Shown here piece by piece: positions 47,282 through 59,669 of a stretch of 64,000 bases of DNA. The notes beneath the pieces are model-generated. The model did no database searches. It was not told the origin of the DNA and was given only the letters and a program-made list of their open reading frames with translations. The DNA lies in contig CM055109.1 of NCBI GenBank assembly GCA_029204225.1, positions 26,032,178-26,096,177 of the forward strand, written 5' to 3'. Position numbers and translations under genes: made by a program. How positions within the stretch are numbered: the first letter of the stretch is position 1; the number at the start of each line of letters is the position of its first letter. The stretch comes from Diphasiastrum complanatum. Its lineage: Eukaryota > Streptophyta > Lycopodiopsida > Lycopodiales > Lycopodiaceae.

Positions 47282-48524
47282 TGTAAAGTTACCTTTACAA
47301 GCTTTACTTCCGGCGCCATCGGCGCCAGCTATGTCCCCGGCGCCAGCAGCGCCCCTGCTGCTCCCGGCGCCAACGGCGCCGGCATCGCTCCCGGCGCCAC
47401 TGTGACCAGAATCCAGCCGGCGCCAAGTTCCTATGGCTGAAAATCTTTGATCGGTTCTAGCGAAGTCCAGAGAGCTCAGATCGATGTGCAATCACCTCAC
47501 ACGATCTAGGCATGATTAAAGGAAGCTTGGGGATCAATAAAATCTAGAGAGAGAAAATGACTTTCTAGAAAGAGAAAATCCTAGAGAGAGAAAAACGTGC
47601 TTTACCAGCTTGGATAGAGTGCTTGTTATGAGGGGGGGGTGCCGAATCACACCATTACTATAGGGGAGTGCGGGTTGCGACTCAGGGCGAGCTCCAACCA
47701 AGTCTCAGCCTCCCTTGCTGGAATGTTGTCATGGCTCTCGCCTTGGCATGCTAGCGCCCCGGAGACTAGGGTCGGTCACACACTTGAAATGTAACCTTCT
47801 CAGATTTATCAATAAAGTGAGATTTTCCTCAAACTGACTCTGATTACCTTCTGGGTTTCAGTGTTCGGTAAAAGCGCCAGTTGTAAGGCCGCTTTCAAAA
47901 TTTTTAATTTGGCACATAGCTGAGGGTCGTATCCCGGGACGCCAGCGGTATGCCGTCGGGACCATTCGGTCCGTGGCGCCAGCGGTATGCTGTCGGGACC
48001 ATTTGGTCCAGGAATTGGTTGTTTCCATATCTGTCGCGGCTTGTGGTTCTGAGTGTTCCTTGCATGAACGTGAATGGGTTAAGCTCTTGGGGAACGGGCT
48101 CTAACCTGTCGGCTGAGTTGGATGGCTTGCTTGGGTGGATGTTACCTGTTTATGGCTGTCCAGTCTGGCGTGGCGCCAGGTTGGCTTCCAGCGCTCGTGA
48201 CGAAGCTTTCAGTTGATTAAGTCTGATGTAAGTCAGACCGCTTGCTTGGAATGGATGTTACTCGTTTGTAACGAAGCTTCGAGTTGGTTAAGTTTGATGT
48301 ATGTCGGGCGGCTTGCTTGGAGGGAAGTCACCCACATCGGGACCCCCGATCTGGCATGGCGCCAGGTTGGATCTCAATGTTGGTTTTCGGAACTTCATGT
48401 TGGTTAAGTCTGATCGTTGTTGGCGAGTTGGCTGCTTGTATGTCAAGTGGGTTTGGATGGCAAGAGTTGAAGGCTGGGAAGCTAAGTCGTGGTTCCCGGC
48501 TCCCTTTGGGATGCCTGCGCTACA
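47282..48524 (+). repeat. 5' LTR of the LARD-like element (1243 bp)
   Basis: Near the start it has a cluster of GGCGCC palindromes (about 47,310-47,420). Later there is a 37-bp tandem duplication with GGACCATTCGGTCC-type palindromes (near 47,938-48,010), then diverged repeats built on GGCTTGCTTGG (48,120-48,400). Open frames inside are not coding. Confidence 0.9.
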
Positions 48525-48526
48525 TG

Positions 48527-48539
48527 TGGTATCAGAGCC
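48527..48539 (+). promoter_or_regulatory. LARD primer-binding site
   Basis: TGGTATCAGAGCC, two bases after the LTR end; initiator-Met tRNA type. Confidence 0.93.
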
Positions 48540-48609
48540 GACTGGCCGGTCAGCTATGCGGATCTCACGGAAATGGCCACGGTTTGGGGTTCATCAAGAC
48601 AACTGTTGT

Positions 48610-49010
48610 GCAAGGTGCTGCCCACAGTGTAAGCACGGGTGCGTCCACGGTCGGGGTGGTCAGCAGAACGGGGGACTTGATGAGTCAAGGTGCTGCCCTT
48701 GAGGTGTAAGCACGGTCAGTTCTCGCGGTTCGGGCCTGGCGCTGTCTGCACGTAGGACGGATGAGGCAAAGTGCTGCCTAGGGAGGTGAAAGCACGGTCT
48801 GTACCTTGTGGGGTGCGGGGCGACATATTCGAACTGTACGGGTTAACCATTGATACAGAGATGCTGCTCGAATTCGGGTGTAAAGCACGGGTGGTTAGCT
48901 GCCGGTGCGGGATAGCTGCCGATCGTTTAGCTATAAGGGCTATCGACCAAAAAGTGGTGGGGCGTGACTGAGGCAATGTGCTGCTTAATGGTGAAAGCAC
49001 GGATAGTTGG
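48610..49010 (+). repeat. Series of GTGCT...AGCAC hairpin motifs in the LARD leader
   Basis: Four units combine GTGCTGC, a 10-15 base spacer and AAGCACGG (starts near 48,615, 48,689, 48,768 and 48,978). Each can form a stem GTGCT/AGCAC. An isolated AAGCACGG lies near 48,882. They lie within 500 bp of the primer site, where packaging or dimerisation signals are expected. Confidence 0.6.
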
Positions 49011-49277
49011 AGGGGTGTCCTATGTGGGCTGATTCCGTGATCGATTTGTATGGGCACGGCCAGGCAAAGGTCCGTTGGCAGGACCATCTCAAAGGGGGAT
49101 CTTGTCTTTGTTACTTGTTAGTAAACCTGCCTGAGAGTCTTACTTGTACGTATTCGTGGTGAGTCTTAGTACTCGTGCTTTGCCTGGTTTGCATGATTGC
49201 TTGTGATACAAGGAGCTGATGGCTCGAGAAGGAACCTTTTCTTTTGAAGGCTGATACCATCAAACAAAGAGGACTAC

Positions 49278-49785
49278 AGAATCTGTGGGGCGGATTTGCA
49301 GTTCAAGTACTCACACGTGAACAACAACGAAACGACTCAATGTTTGCAAAGGATGGATGGCTAGCCTGTTTCTTGGGTTAGTTTCATTTGCGACAACGCC
49401 CACCAGACGCAAGCAGGAAGTCAAAAGTTGGAAAGGGCCATTTCAGGGGAGATCTTCTATGGAGCAGTTGGTCTTCATTTTGGGACGGCCACCTTCGGAT
49501 CTGAAACTCACTGAGCATGGGCGATATCCAGAATCTGTGCGGCGGATTTGCAGTTCAAGTACTCGCACGTGAACGACAACGAAATGACTCAATGTTTGCA
49601 AAGGATGGATGGCTAGCCTGTTTCTTGGGTTAGTTTCATTTGCGACAACGCCCACCAGACGCAAGCAGGAAGTCAAAAGTTGGAAAGGGCAATTTCAGGG
49701 GAGATCTTCTATAGCAGTTGGTCTTCATTTTGGGACGGCCACCTTCGGAACTGAAACTCACTGAGCATGGGCGATATCCAGTATC
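49278..49785 (+). repeat. 252-bp tandem duplication inside the LARD
   Basis: Copies start AGAATCTGTGGGGCGG (49,278) and AGAATCTGTGCGGCGG (49,530) and are nearly identical. No coding frame persists. Confidence 0.88.
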
Positions 49786-51117
49786 AGTTGGGTTTTTCCT
49801 CAAAGGGGAAAAAGACTAGGATCCTCTTCAGAGATTGGCAACAAGTTGGATCGAGCCATAATCCTAGCAGATGGGAAGCAAAGTGTTGGAAAGGCTTTTT
49901 GTCCAAAGAACTCTACTCTAAGTCCGATCAGCTGATTTATTAAGTGGAGGGGAACTATCACACACACCTCTCTCTTGGGGCAAATTTTGAATGAAAGTTG
50001 ATCAAAATGGGGGCAGATTCAAGGTGACCTAGCCATACTCACACGAGGAGACTGGCGAACTTTGGACCTAATAAGTTGACAAGTTTTTGTTGAGGAAAGG
50101 AAAGTTTGTTATAGGCTTTCTCTGGACCAGCAATGATGAGGAAACATATGAGTACGCTGGCTTGTGTTACGTGTAAGGCAGCTGATCAATGAAGGAACTG
50201 TGAAAATTGAGTCTTGCATGAGAGACTTGGTATTTTGAACGGACGCTAAGGGACAGTTCGCGTTGAGATCGGATTAGTGCAAACTCTGGGTGCATGTTTC
50301 TGATTCAAAGAGAGCTACTTGAAGCCAAGCTCGATGTACACTTCTTGTTTTGACTGTGAGGCAACTAACCAGTGATGGAATTGTGAAAGTCAAGTTTTGC
50401 GCGACGGACATGGTGCTTCAAACAAACGCGAAGAGATAGTTCGGATGCGGATCAAACTGGTGCGACCCTTTGGCTTTCCACGAGGTCAATGGTTACATTT
50501 GGACTGATTCAAAGAGCTACTTCAAGCTAAGTGAGAGGTGCATTGCAGAGTACTCAATCTTTGCCTACCTTAAAGAGCCAAGATGGAAAAGTATCAAGAT
50601 CAAGCTTGGACAAGGAGAGAAATCAAGGTGTAGAAGCAACAAGGCACGGAGTGGACCATAAAGTGGGCAATCAAACGATAAATCCTTCGGCTCAGGGAGC
50701 CTTGATACCTGTGCGGAACTGAACAAATCTGGAGCTCAAGGAGCTCAACACAAAGTGCATCAAGGACAAATCAGGAGCTCAAAGGAGTTCCAAAATCGAA
50801 AGTCAGAAGCGACAGGGGCGAACATTTCAAAGAAAGGCCTCTGTCACCAGTTAATAAGGTTCTCGGGTTTTACGAAAGCGATATCAAATCTACTCTTTTC
50901 CCAGACAAAGATATATTTTCAAGTTATGTAATTTTTCAGTACAAAGAGCTGAGCCTCCGACTTGTGGTGTGCCAGCTTCAATGTTAATAAAAAGTGGCCA
51001 GTAAATTGAGTACTGTGCCAAGTAGCTTAAATGTATAGTTATTTTAATTGGGAGACACCTTTACTTTAATCTGACATCTGATGAGGACATCAGATTTTAT
51101 AAAGGTGGGGTGGATGT
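49786..51117 (+). other. LARD internal region, non-coding
   Basis: No gag, protease, integrase or RT motif in any frame. Ends in the polypurine-like tract before the 3' LTR. Confidence 0.7.
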
Positions 51118-52360
51118 TGTAAAGCTACCTTTACAAGCTTTACTTCCGGCGCCATCGGCGCCAACTATGTCCCCGGCGCCAGCAGCGCCCCTGCTGCTCC
51201 CGGCGCCAACGGCGCCGGCGTCGCTCCCGGCGCCACTGTGACCAGAATCCAGCCGGCGCCAAGTTCCTATGGCTGAAAATCTTTGATCGGTTCTAGCGAA
51301 GTCCAGAGAGCTCAGATCGATGTGCAATCACCTCACACGATCTAGGCATGATTAAAGGAAGCCTGGGGATCAATAAAATCTAGAGAGAGAAAATGAGTTT
51401 CTAGAAAGAGAAAATCCTAGAGAGAGAAAAACGTGCTTTACCAGCTTGGGTAGAGTGCTTGTTATGAGGGGGGGGTGCCGAATCACACCAATACTATAGG
51501 GGAGTGCGGGTTGCGACTCAGGGCGAGCTCCAACCAAGTCTCAGCCTCCCTTGCTGGAATGTTGTCATGGCTCTCGCCTTGGCATGCTAGCGCCCCGGAG
51601 ACTAGGGTCGGTCACACACTTGAAATGTAACCTTCTCAGATTTATCAATAAAGTGGGATTTTCCTCAAACTGACTCTGATTACCTTCTGGGTTTCAGTGT
51701 TCGGTAAAAGCGCCAGTTGTAAGGCCGCTTTCAAAATTTTTAATTTGGCACATAGCTGAGGGTCGTATCCCGGGACGCCAGCGGTATGCCGTCGGGACCA
51801 TTCGGTCCGTGGCGCCAACGGTAGGCTGTCGGGACCATTTGGTCCAGGAACTGGTTGTTTCCATATCTGTCGCGGCTTGTGGTTCTGAGTGTTCCTTGCA
51901 TGAACGTGAATGGGTTAAGCTCTTGGGGAACGGGCTCTAACCTGTCGGCTGAGTTGGATGGCTTGCTTGGGTGGATGTTACCTGTTTATGGCTGTCCAGT
52001 CTGGCGTGGCGCCAGGTTGGCTTCCAGCGCTCGTGACGAAGCTTTCAGTTGATTAAGTCTGATGTAAGTCAGACCGCTTGCTTGGAATGGATGTTACTCG
52101 TTTGTAACGAAGCTTCGAGTTGGTTAAGTTTGATGTATGTCGGGCGGCTTGCTTGGAGGGAAGTCACCCACATCGGGACCCCCGATCTGGCATGGCGCCA
52201 GGTTGGATCTCAATGTTGGTTTTCAGAACTTCATGTTGGTTAAGTCTGATCGTTGTTGGCGAGTTGGCTGCTTGTATGTCAAGTGGGTTTGGATGGCAAG
52301 AGTTGAAGGCTGGGAAGCTAAGTCGTGGTTCCTGGCTCCCTTTGGGATGCCTGCGCTACA
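51118..52360 (+). repeat. 3' LTR of the LARD-like element (1243 bp)
   Basis: Same length as, and almost identical to, 47282-48524; the two are the basis for calling the element. Confidence 0.95.
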
Positions 52361-52600
52361 CAATCTCTCGGCCAGCCACCTCCCGCGAAGCATCCCCTTT
52401 GCAGCCTATGCTGGTGAAGCCCCGGGCTCTCCCTCGGTTCCGTTTGCAGCGCCTGCTGGTGAAGAGTCCCGTTTGCAGCCTCTGCTGGTTTTGCCCCGGG
52501 CACTCCCTGCGTTGCGTTCCGTTTGCAGCGCGAGCCAAGGAGCAGCCCGGTGCTCCATCACGGGCCAGACCTGGCGCCACATCATCAATTGTTTTGTATT
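52361..52600. other. GC-rich stretch with TTTGCAGC/TGCTGGT repeats
   Basis: TTTGCAGC recurs about every 45-55 bases, alternating with TGCTGGT and CCCCGGGC. Open in two plus frames but with no recognisable protein. It continues the host sequence left of the LARD. Confidence 0.5.
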
Positions 52601-52768
52601 AACTAAAATATAATAATTCAGTACAGATCCAAGTACAGCAAACAAATAAAATAACAAGTACAAAAGATAAAAGAAAAGTACAGAAGAGAACAAAGAACAT
52701 TGAAAGGAGTACAGAGAGGAGTGAAAGGGCCAAGGCAACGAGGCAATGTGGTTTCATGCATGCTTTCA

Positions 52769-52774
<6 letters not shown>

Positions 52775-52807
<33 letters not shown>

Positions 52808-52812
52808 AGAGA
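52775..52812. repeat. Short GA microsatellite
   Basis: About 16 GA units followed by a GGGAGG interruption. Confidence 0.9.
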
Positions 52813-53865
52813 GCACTATCAGGCATTTCAAATAGTTTTAAAGTAAATAGAACGTTTTTTTGAATACAAAAGGGTCTCCTAGGGTTTAGGCTTTAGCAAG
52901 CTGTTTTTTCAGCTTGTTGGTGCATTGAAAGTTGTGAGTGAGAAAAAAGTCATTGCTTATATGCTTATGGAGGACCACAATGGAGCACATTGGGGATTCG
53001 ATCTTGAAGTGCCTTCGTTATCTAACAACATTGATTCTACATTGTCGTTTTCGAGGATCATTTCAAGGAGTTATGAAAGTGGAGGTGAGATCGAGCTCAT
53101 TTTTTTATTTTAAGCTCAATATTGGTCTTTGTGTCTTTGCCTACTTATTGCGCTATTATTGAAAAAACTTTGCGAGCCAATTCACGAAGACTTACAAGTT
53201 CATTATGCTCTCATAGTTAAGTTAGAGCGTGGTTGTCACAGACATGACAATGGTGCACATAATGTTGAAAGTGTTCATAATTATCAACCCAAAATGATTA
53301 TGTATTTATCTAATATAGACATTGTTTGAGATGGTTTTTTCAAAAAACTAGTTTATGTGATTTCTTGATCGACAAAGATTTGATCATGCGTATACAATTG
53401 ACTAATTATAAAAGCGTTTTATATCGAGGTTACATTGTTCTCAGTTTTTTATAACCTAGTATCATAGACAACTTTCAAGCAAATTTATGAAGCGCTTTAA
53501 TCCAAATGGTATTGGAAAACCAACATAGTTCAAAAGATTGAGTCCGTAATGCTAAGACACCCCATGCGTTTTTTAACTCTCACAAAATTTGACATGCTTA
53601 TTGTTCATGAATTGAGGTTGAGGAGGGCACCATCATCTCAGTGGTAGTCCCTTGGTGGGAGCTATGTGTGCTAAGTGCACCTTTTTGCATTTGTTTGATT
53701 GATCATAAATCAAAATTTAATTTACGATAGGGTCTTGTTAATGTTGACAAATATTTATCAAATTGGATGTATGGGGGTTTAGTGATATTTTGAATAGAGA
53801 TGAATGAGGGACTTGGATGATGGAGTTGATGCATATCATAGGTCAACGAAGCATAAGGGGGATAT
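52813..53865 (+). other. Probable 3' internal part of element H, non-coding
   Basis: Open stretches of 60-75 codons without recognisable motifs. Ends with AAGGGGGATAT, a polypurine tract just before the 3' LTR. Confidence 0.45.
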
Positions 53866-54082
53866 TGTTAAGAATAAACTTGTCATATGAGCGGATTCAA
53901 TTAGTTAGGATGCTGCCGTGGCATAGGCTACGTGGTTAAATGCTTTCTTGGCAAGTATGCGAAGCACGGTCTTCTTGACCTGTGAAACGAGTTACTATAT
54001 GTATAATGCTTTAATTAATGAGTACGTAGTTTTTTTGTCTCCTGCGCTATTGTTCAAGCATCTGTCCTCTTTTGAATGGTCT
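53866..54082 (+). repeat. 3' LTR of copia element H
   Basis: Starts TGTTAAGAATAAAC after the polypurine tract and then matches 45,894-46,098. The end is uncertain because the copies diverge after GAATGGTCT. Confidence 0.7.
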
Positions 54083-55559
54083 GATTTGTTTGTAATTAAT
54101 TCTCTGTAATCGTTGCCATCGTTCTATGAAAGCTGTCAGGATTGGAAATTCCAATACAATCAACAAATGATAAGTGGTTGAGATTGCACACGTAGCTAAT
54201 CCAACTAGAATTCGCCCTCCAAATCAAGACTAGGTTCACAAGGCAAGAGCTCAACTAGGCTTGACAATCTCACTATCCACTTGAAATTCAACTGACATCA
54301 AACTTTACTAGACTCAAAATAAGTGTAATAAAATTCAATCGAATTATGTCAAAATAATGCTTTAATCAAAAGCTTACAAACCACATCAAAACAATGTATG
54401 TAGAAAAATGCTCCAACACAGTTTGCTTGTATTTTATCAACTCTCAGTACATTGATTCGATCAAAAATTTAACTTACTCGAATACGATTTTATAATTTAC
54501 TTAGATTTAGGTAGAAAGACACCAATAAAAACACCACGAAATGTGAAATGCTTCTCGCCACATAGTCTACACTTCATGCTTCCTAGAAGGGGTAACTACT
54601 TTGGAGATTCAATGGCTACAGAACCATTGATATTCGAAACATGCACACAATGAATGACGGAGTGTGATCTCTACCAATGAAATGAACATGTTCTAAATGT
54701 TCCATTAGAAAGACAAGACGTTCTAATGGCATTTATAGAAGTACACATTTTTTTTATCATATCAAAGACAATTATTGCAAGTCATACGAAATGGAAAGGC
54801 CAACCTTACACAGTTTACATAAATGACAGCTTATTTTATGACTACAACTACAGCCGGCTATCACTTTACTTGCCTTGAGTATGCAGCTTTCAGTGAAAAT
54901 GCTTATACAAACTTGTTGACATGCTTAGCAATCAGAAAATATCTACCACAGATGTGTCAGCACTAAAAGAATCTGTCTCCTAATTTTGACAAGCGTGTCA
55001 GGAGTCAGATGAGACCTTAGAACCTGAATTTTACAGTATCATGATTTACAAAGTGTGAGTAATAATGCCATGGTCAACTCTGACTCTTGCAAATTGTTCC
55101 TCTTTGAATGCTTTATACATAATCGTAGAAGTGTCGTTCCATGCCTCACAAACATGTTAGGCTTTGGAAAAGAAGACAAGAACCTTTGGAACTGAGGAAA
55201 GAATGGGATAATACCGCTTGTTTGATCAGTCAATCAGTGGAAAGTGTTACTTAGTACATCACACATATCCAGTGAAAAAATTACAGCGAATTTCAATATG
55301 AACCAGGCGACCTTTGTTCCTTGTTTCAATGACACAATCAAATTGGAAATTTAAGCAAAATCTAAGACAGATTTGGAGAAAAGAACTTTCTCTGTCTGAA
55401 ATCATATTTTGGGAGATGTTGACGACACCTTTGAGACCCAAGCTTCAACAGTGTGATCAGCTCTTTAAAAATATCTAATCATAAAGTTTATCCTTATAAT
55501 ATTTGAGCCATCTTTCCAAAAATATACGAAGACTGAACGCGAGCACAGCTCCACGGGAA
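54083..55559. other. Intergenic; downstream region of the RTE1-like gene
   Basis: No gene recognised. The part next to 55,559 would hold the 3' untranslated region of the RTE1-like gene. Confidence 0.5.
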
Positions 55560-56765
55560 TCAACAGTCTATGAGGCCTCTGAACATGTAGGTCCCAACTG
55601 TGAACCATGCTAAGAGAAGAAAAGAAAAAGCTGCCCATCCAACAAAGAAAGACCATCCAGCCATTATTACACCAATAAGCATAACAACCACAGAAGGAGC
55701 AAATGACCTGATCGCTGCTGCTGCATCCACCCATTGGCCTTTTGAGAGAATAAAGACGACCACTTTAAGAATGTTCCACTTTACAGAACCTTCATATGCA
55801 AGTTTGTTCATGCAATTTGCAACAAAAGAGTGGCAATTGCACGTAAATAGATTGTAAGACTTATGCTGAAAGCCCCCCATGGAGCTGTCAATTGCAATAT
55901 CGCAAGATGCTGCAATCCCAAATTGTGCATGGCTGATATGATTTCTGCAGGCATGACTGCCAATATTTGAGGGGAAGCAGCACTGCAAAATCCGCCAGTC
56001 AACAAGGAAATGTATCAGTCATGAGGTAAAATTTTGGATTATAGCTATCTATACTCTGCTCTTGGATGGAATGTGTTAGGCAAAGAAAACATTCAGACAT
56101 AACACTTGCTTTTAAAGGCAAGAATGGAGGCGGCAATTGATATTCTTTTATACTCGTCTCATCCATAAATAAACGACCTCTTTCATTGTTGTTTTATTGA
56201 ACAGATTTAAGAGATGCCGAGAAAAAGAAAACTGGCTAGAAAAGAATGATACTATCATGAGTAGAAAGCAATAGAAAGGAAACAGGGATAATGATTGCCG
56301 CGGAGTGAATTAAAAATTGTGATATCAGAAGGCAAGAATCAATATGAACACATTAATAAGCTAGTCCAATGGTAATTCTACCCGGTTGCTGAGTTATCTG
56401 AGGCAGATTCATGATGAATCAGGAACGCAAAGCAGATATATTAGTTTGCTTCATCATCATAGCAATGATCATGGAAGTAGCTATAATACCTTTTTGACAT
56501 CCAGCTGCACGTATCGAGCAGGAGCTCCAAAGGCAAAATTGTCCACATTAACAAAATGAGCTCCAGCAAAATCCAATATGACGCCATCTTCTCGGCAGAT
56601 ACCCACATGCCCTATGTACGGCGCTAGCCAAGAAATAACAGGCAGAGGTGTCCACACCAAACAGCAGGGGAACCTAGCACTTTCAGGATTTATGGGGGTC
56701 GCAGCACCAACCAACAACATGCCTTCATCTGGCAGACCTGTCTCCTCCTCTGTACCTTGATCCAT
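55560..56765 (-). CDS. RTE1: RTE1-like protein (DUF778 family), two coding exons, intact
   Basis: Exon 1 is 56,765-56,490 and exon 2 is 55,982-55,560, joined by donor AAAAAG|GTATTA and acceptor TTTTGCAG. Together they encode 232 residues with no defect. Conserved blocks: [84 protein letters not shown], and a C-terminal hydrophobic hairpin (about residues 189-225) ending [12 protein letters not shown]1 and its homologues (Arabidopsis RTE1/RTH, tomato GREEN-RIPE) are Golgi/ER membrane proteins; RTE1 itself promotes signalling by the ethylene receptor ETR1 and so dampens ethylene responses. Length is close to the usual 230-250 residues. I cannot tell RTE1 from RTH by eye. The start Met opens the frame; a further 5' non-coding exon is possible. 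Confidence 0.93.
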
Positions 56766-58080
56766 AGGCGTTTTGCCAAAAGCTCAAGGAGGCAATCTTG
56801 ATCTCCAAGAAACTGACCAAGTTAATTTTTACAGTTCATACGCCATAATATGTTAAGGTTCTAGATGCTCATCGTATAATCGTCACCTTTGAATGCTATT
56901 TTGTAGAGGAAATGCGCCAGAGGTGTATGATCTCCTCTTGAAAGAAAATCCAAATTTTGCTGAGGATTTCCAAAAGGCTTCAGATATGATAATATAGGGT
57001 TGAATTAAAATCTACTTTAGAGAATAATGTGAATGGATTAGTATCTAATGGATCTCGGCTTATGGATGCAAAGATGACCATGCAGGTCTTTCAATTCTGC
57101 CAAATACGAAAGCAATCTAAATTCTAGCCAAATGTTGAAAATTTCCCTGGAAATTTTCTTCGAATATATCTATTCAAAAAATAGCAGTAGATCTATATCG
57201 ATGCAGCTTTGTGAATCCCTACAGTACCTTTCGCTAGCCTCCCGTGAACAAGGTAAATGATTCAATCTCCCGTTCAGCATGTAGAAGCGGTTCATATCAC
57301 AATAGATATTTTCCATGCTAACATTTTAGGAGGTTCCGTCCAACAGAGAGCAAAGTCTTTCTCGGATCTGAAATGGGTAGAGAGCTTTGGTTTTTGATGG
57401 GACTGGAGAGACCTGCAGCAATCAAAGAAGACCAGTGTGAAACCGGCAAAATCAAGTTCAGGGTCATTGTGCTGGATCCTGATAATCGGAGTCTTATAAT
57501 CATGAAGAGCACGTCTAGTTCCTGATCCAAAACGATACGCATCTTGGCGATTGCATCAGTTTCGTTTGACGTATACCAGCTAAATGCAGATAAAACACAC
57601 AGCGAAACACAAAATGCTACATTAATGAAGAAGACAAAACCTAGAGTCAAAACACAAATACTAAACCATGAAAAGGACCAAAAAACAGAGCGAAACACAA
57701 AAGATTATGTTACTGAAGAAGACGAAACAGTAAAAGTATACCTATATTATTGCAGAAGATGAACAGTAAGCAATCTGGATTGTGCAAACAGTTCATCTCG
57801 CATCCTTGATCATCATCATGCATCCCTGCTTTCTCTTGCAACCTTCCCGTCATTTTATTTTACTTTTGTTTCTCGTCAAAGGCTTCGCATTCATGCACTA
57901 AACTGTGCAGTCTGCGAGGAAGCGAAGGGGAGGGCAAGGCAAAGCAAGGCAAGCGGATGAAGTCCCAGCGAAATAAAGGCAAAAGCTTCAAACGCCTCTC
58001 GAAATAAGGGCAGTGCCCACTTTCAAAAGGATGTGGTCTTTGAATGGCCTTAACAAAAGCTCATGAAGCAAGCCACCACA
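56766..58080. other. Upstream region of the RTE1-like gene
   Basis: Expected to hold its promoter and 5' untranslated sequence. Open frames exist near 57,318-57,762 on both strands, but none has recognisable protein character. Confidence 0.45.
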
Positions 58081-59669
58081 CACATACATATACATGTATA
58101 AGTTAGGGTTTGAGCAAAATTATAAGAGTCCCGTGACAATAGGTGAGCTTGGGCCGGTTACAACCTCATATGCCAGGCTTGGGCTATGTATTTGACACAT
58201 AAGTCTTAAGCTTTACAGGGTGAAAGTAAAATCTCAAGGCTCATGGCAAAATTCATCACTATGAGCGTATCTCATGTATAAAATGCATTAAAATCTTATG
58301 AAATTGTGTTGTTATTGTCGATCTTTTTGTTGGACCACTTTATCAAGTTAGGATTTTTTTCCTTTGTTAAATCATCTCCTTATGTACAACGTACATCCAC
58401 CGAAGGCTTAGCCAAGTATGGTGCATAAGGCTCCAAGATATCCCTATTTTAGAGCATCCAAGTTTCGAGCCCACACAAGCATCCATAATATGGCATAGTC
58501 AAGGAACATGTAGTCTCCCAAACGCGTCCACTTGTGATTCGAGGTGATTTGAGGTTGTACCTTCTTGGGAAAACTCGATTAATATAAGGACCAACTCCGA
58601 GTCATTTGAGCTCCTTAGTGATAAAGCATTTCATCTCTACCTATTGCAATGCACGATTTCACTTGAGGGTAGAGTAGGATAGGTTCTTTGGAGCCAATTT
58701 GGCAAAGGATATTGTAAATAGAGTTTGTAGATAAATGTGCATTTGTACATGATATTCGAGATTTGTTACATGTTTTCTAAAACATTAAAAAATTTCAAAA
58801 ACTATGTAATCGTAAGACTATATTCTTTGAGGTGAATTTACCACCATAGAAAGAAGTGATCTACATTTATGTATTGTAACTCACTCAATGATTTTAAATG
58901 TCATATTTCAACCAAGCGTAGTGGTAAAATAGAATAAAGAATCATCTTGCATGAGGATACATCATGCGAGTGGGAGTGTTGAGTATTTTAGACATTAGAT
59001 TTATGTTGATTATTCTAGCTGAATGGTTTGATATGATTTTTTAAAAGTAGTGCATATAGTGGAGGCCTAAAGGTAGAGTAGTGGTGATAGTGTATGAAGT
59101 AGGATTGAGTTTATTTAAGCATTCCTTTAGGCAAACAAAAATGAGACATGGGAGTGGCTACCAGGAGAACCTATCGCTATGGTGATTGCTTGGAAGGTGC
59201 AAAGGAATGGAGGGAAGTCCGAAAGCATCAATTAGAATTTTTGAGGTTCATCACCCCAACAAAAGGAAAATGCTTAATCATGTCATTTGCAAGGCAGATC
59301 TCAACCAATCAAGAGAGTAAAGAGTCTAACCAACAATTTCTTAATAGATCAAGCAATATGAGGCATTTAGCTCAATCTACGCAAGAAAAAGGCGTCCACC
59401 TTTCATTACAAGTCGGAATATATACTCTATAGGGTCCTTCTGATAGGTACTTTCTTCCATAACCCAAACTACAATGATTGCATATTTTATAGGTAGGCCT
59501 CTTTTACAAAATAACCTATGGATTTATTCTTAGAATCATTTGAATCAACGATTGGTTCTATGTGACAAAGTAGAAATATGGAGCAAGGGAGTCTATTTCT
59601 TTCATCGACAATGGAAAAAGTGATTTCAAACAACTCATTCCACTAGATGTTTCAATTGAAGAAACAAAA
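58081..59669. other. Intergenic; nothing recognised
   Basis: An open frame at 59,148-59,432 (94 residues) has no recognisable motif. Confidence 0.5.

Larger units (their letters stand above)
47282..52360 (+). mobile_element. LARD-like non-autonomous LTR retrotransposon (5079 bp)
   Basis: Two direct LTRs of 1243 bp (47282-48524 and 51118-52360) flank a 2593-bp internal region without gag or pol. A primer-binding site follows the first LTR and a polypurine-like AAAGGTGGGGTGGA precedes the second. LTR ends are TGTAAAG...GCTACA. Both sides carry CAATCTCT (47274-47281, 52361-52368). About 13 differences were seen between the LTRs by eye (about 1 percent), so this is the youngest insertion in the window. 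With no proteins of its own it would rely on a partner element. Confidence 0.92.

Noticed and set aside
47950-48709. Long overlapping open frames in the LARD
   Set aside because: They lie in LTR and leader sequence, occur in several frames at once because of GC-rich composition, and are repeated in the other LTR; no protein motif.
57318-57698. Minus-strand frame upstream of the RTE1-like gene as an extra coding exon
   Set aside because: Hydrophobic low-complexity start without family similarity; RTE1 proteins begin near the chosen Met. It may be 5' untranslated sequence.
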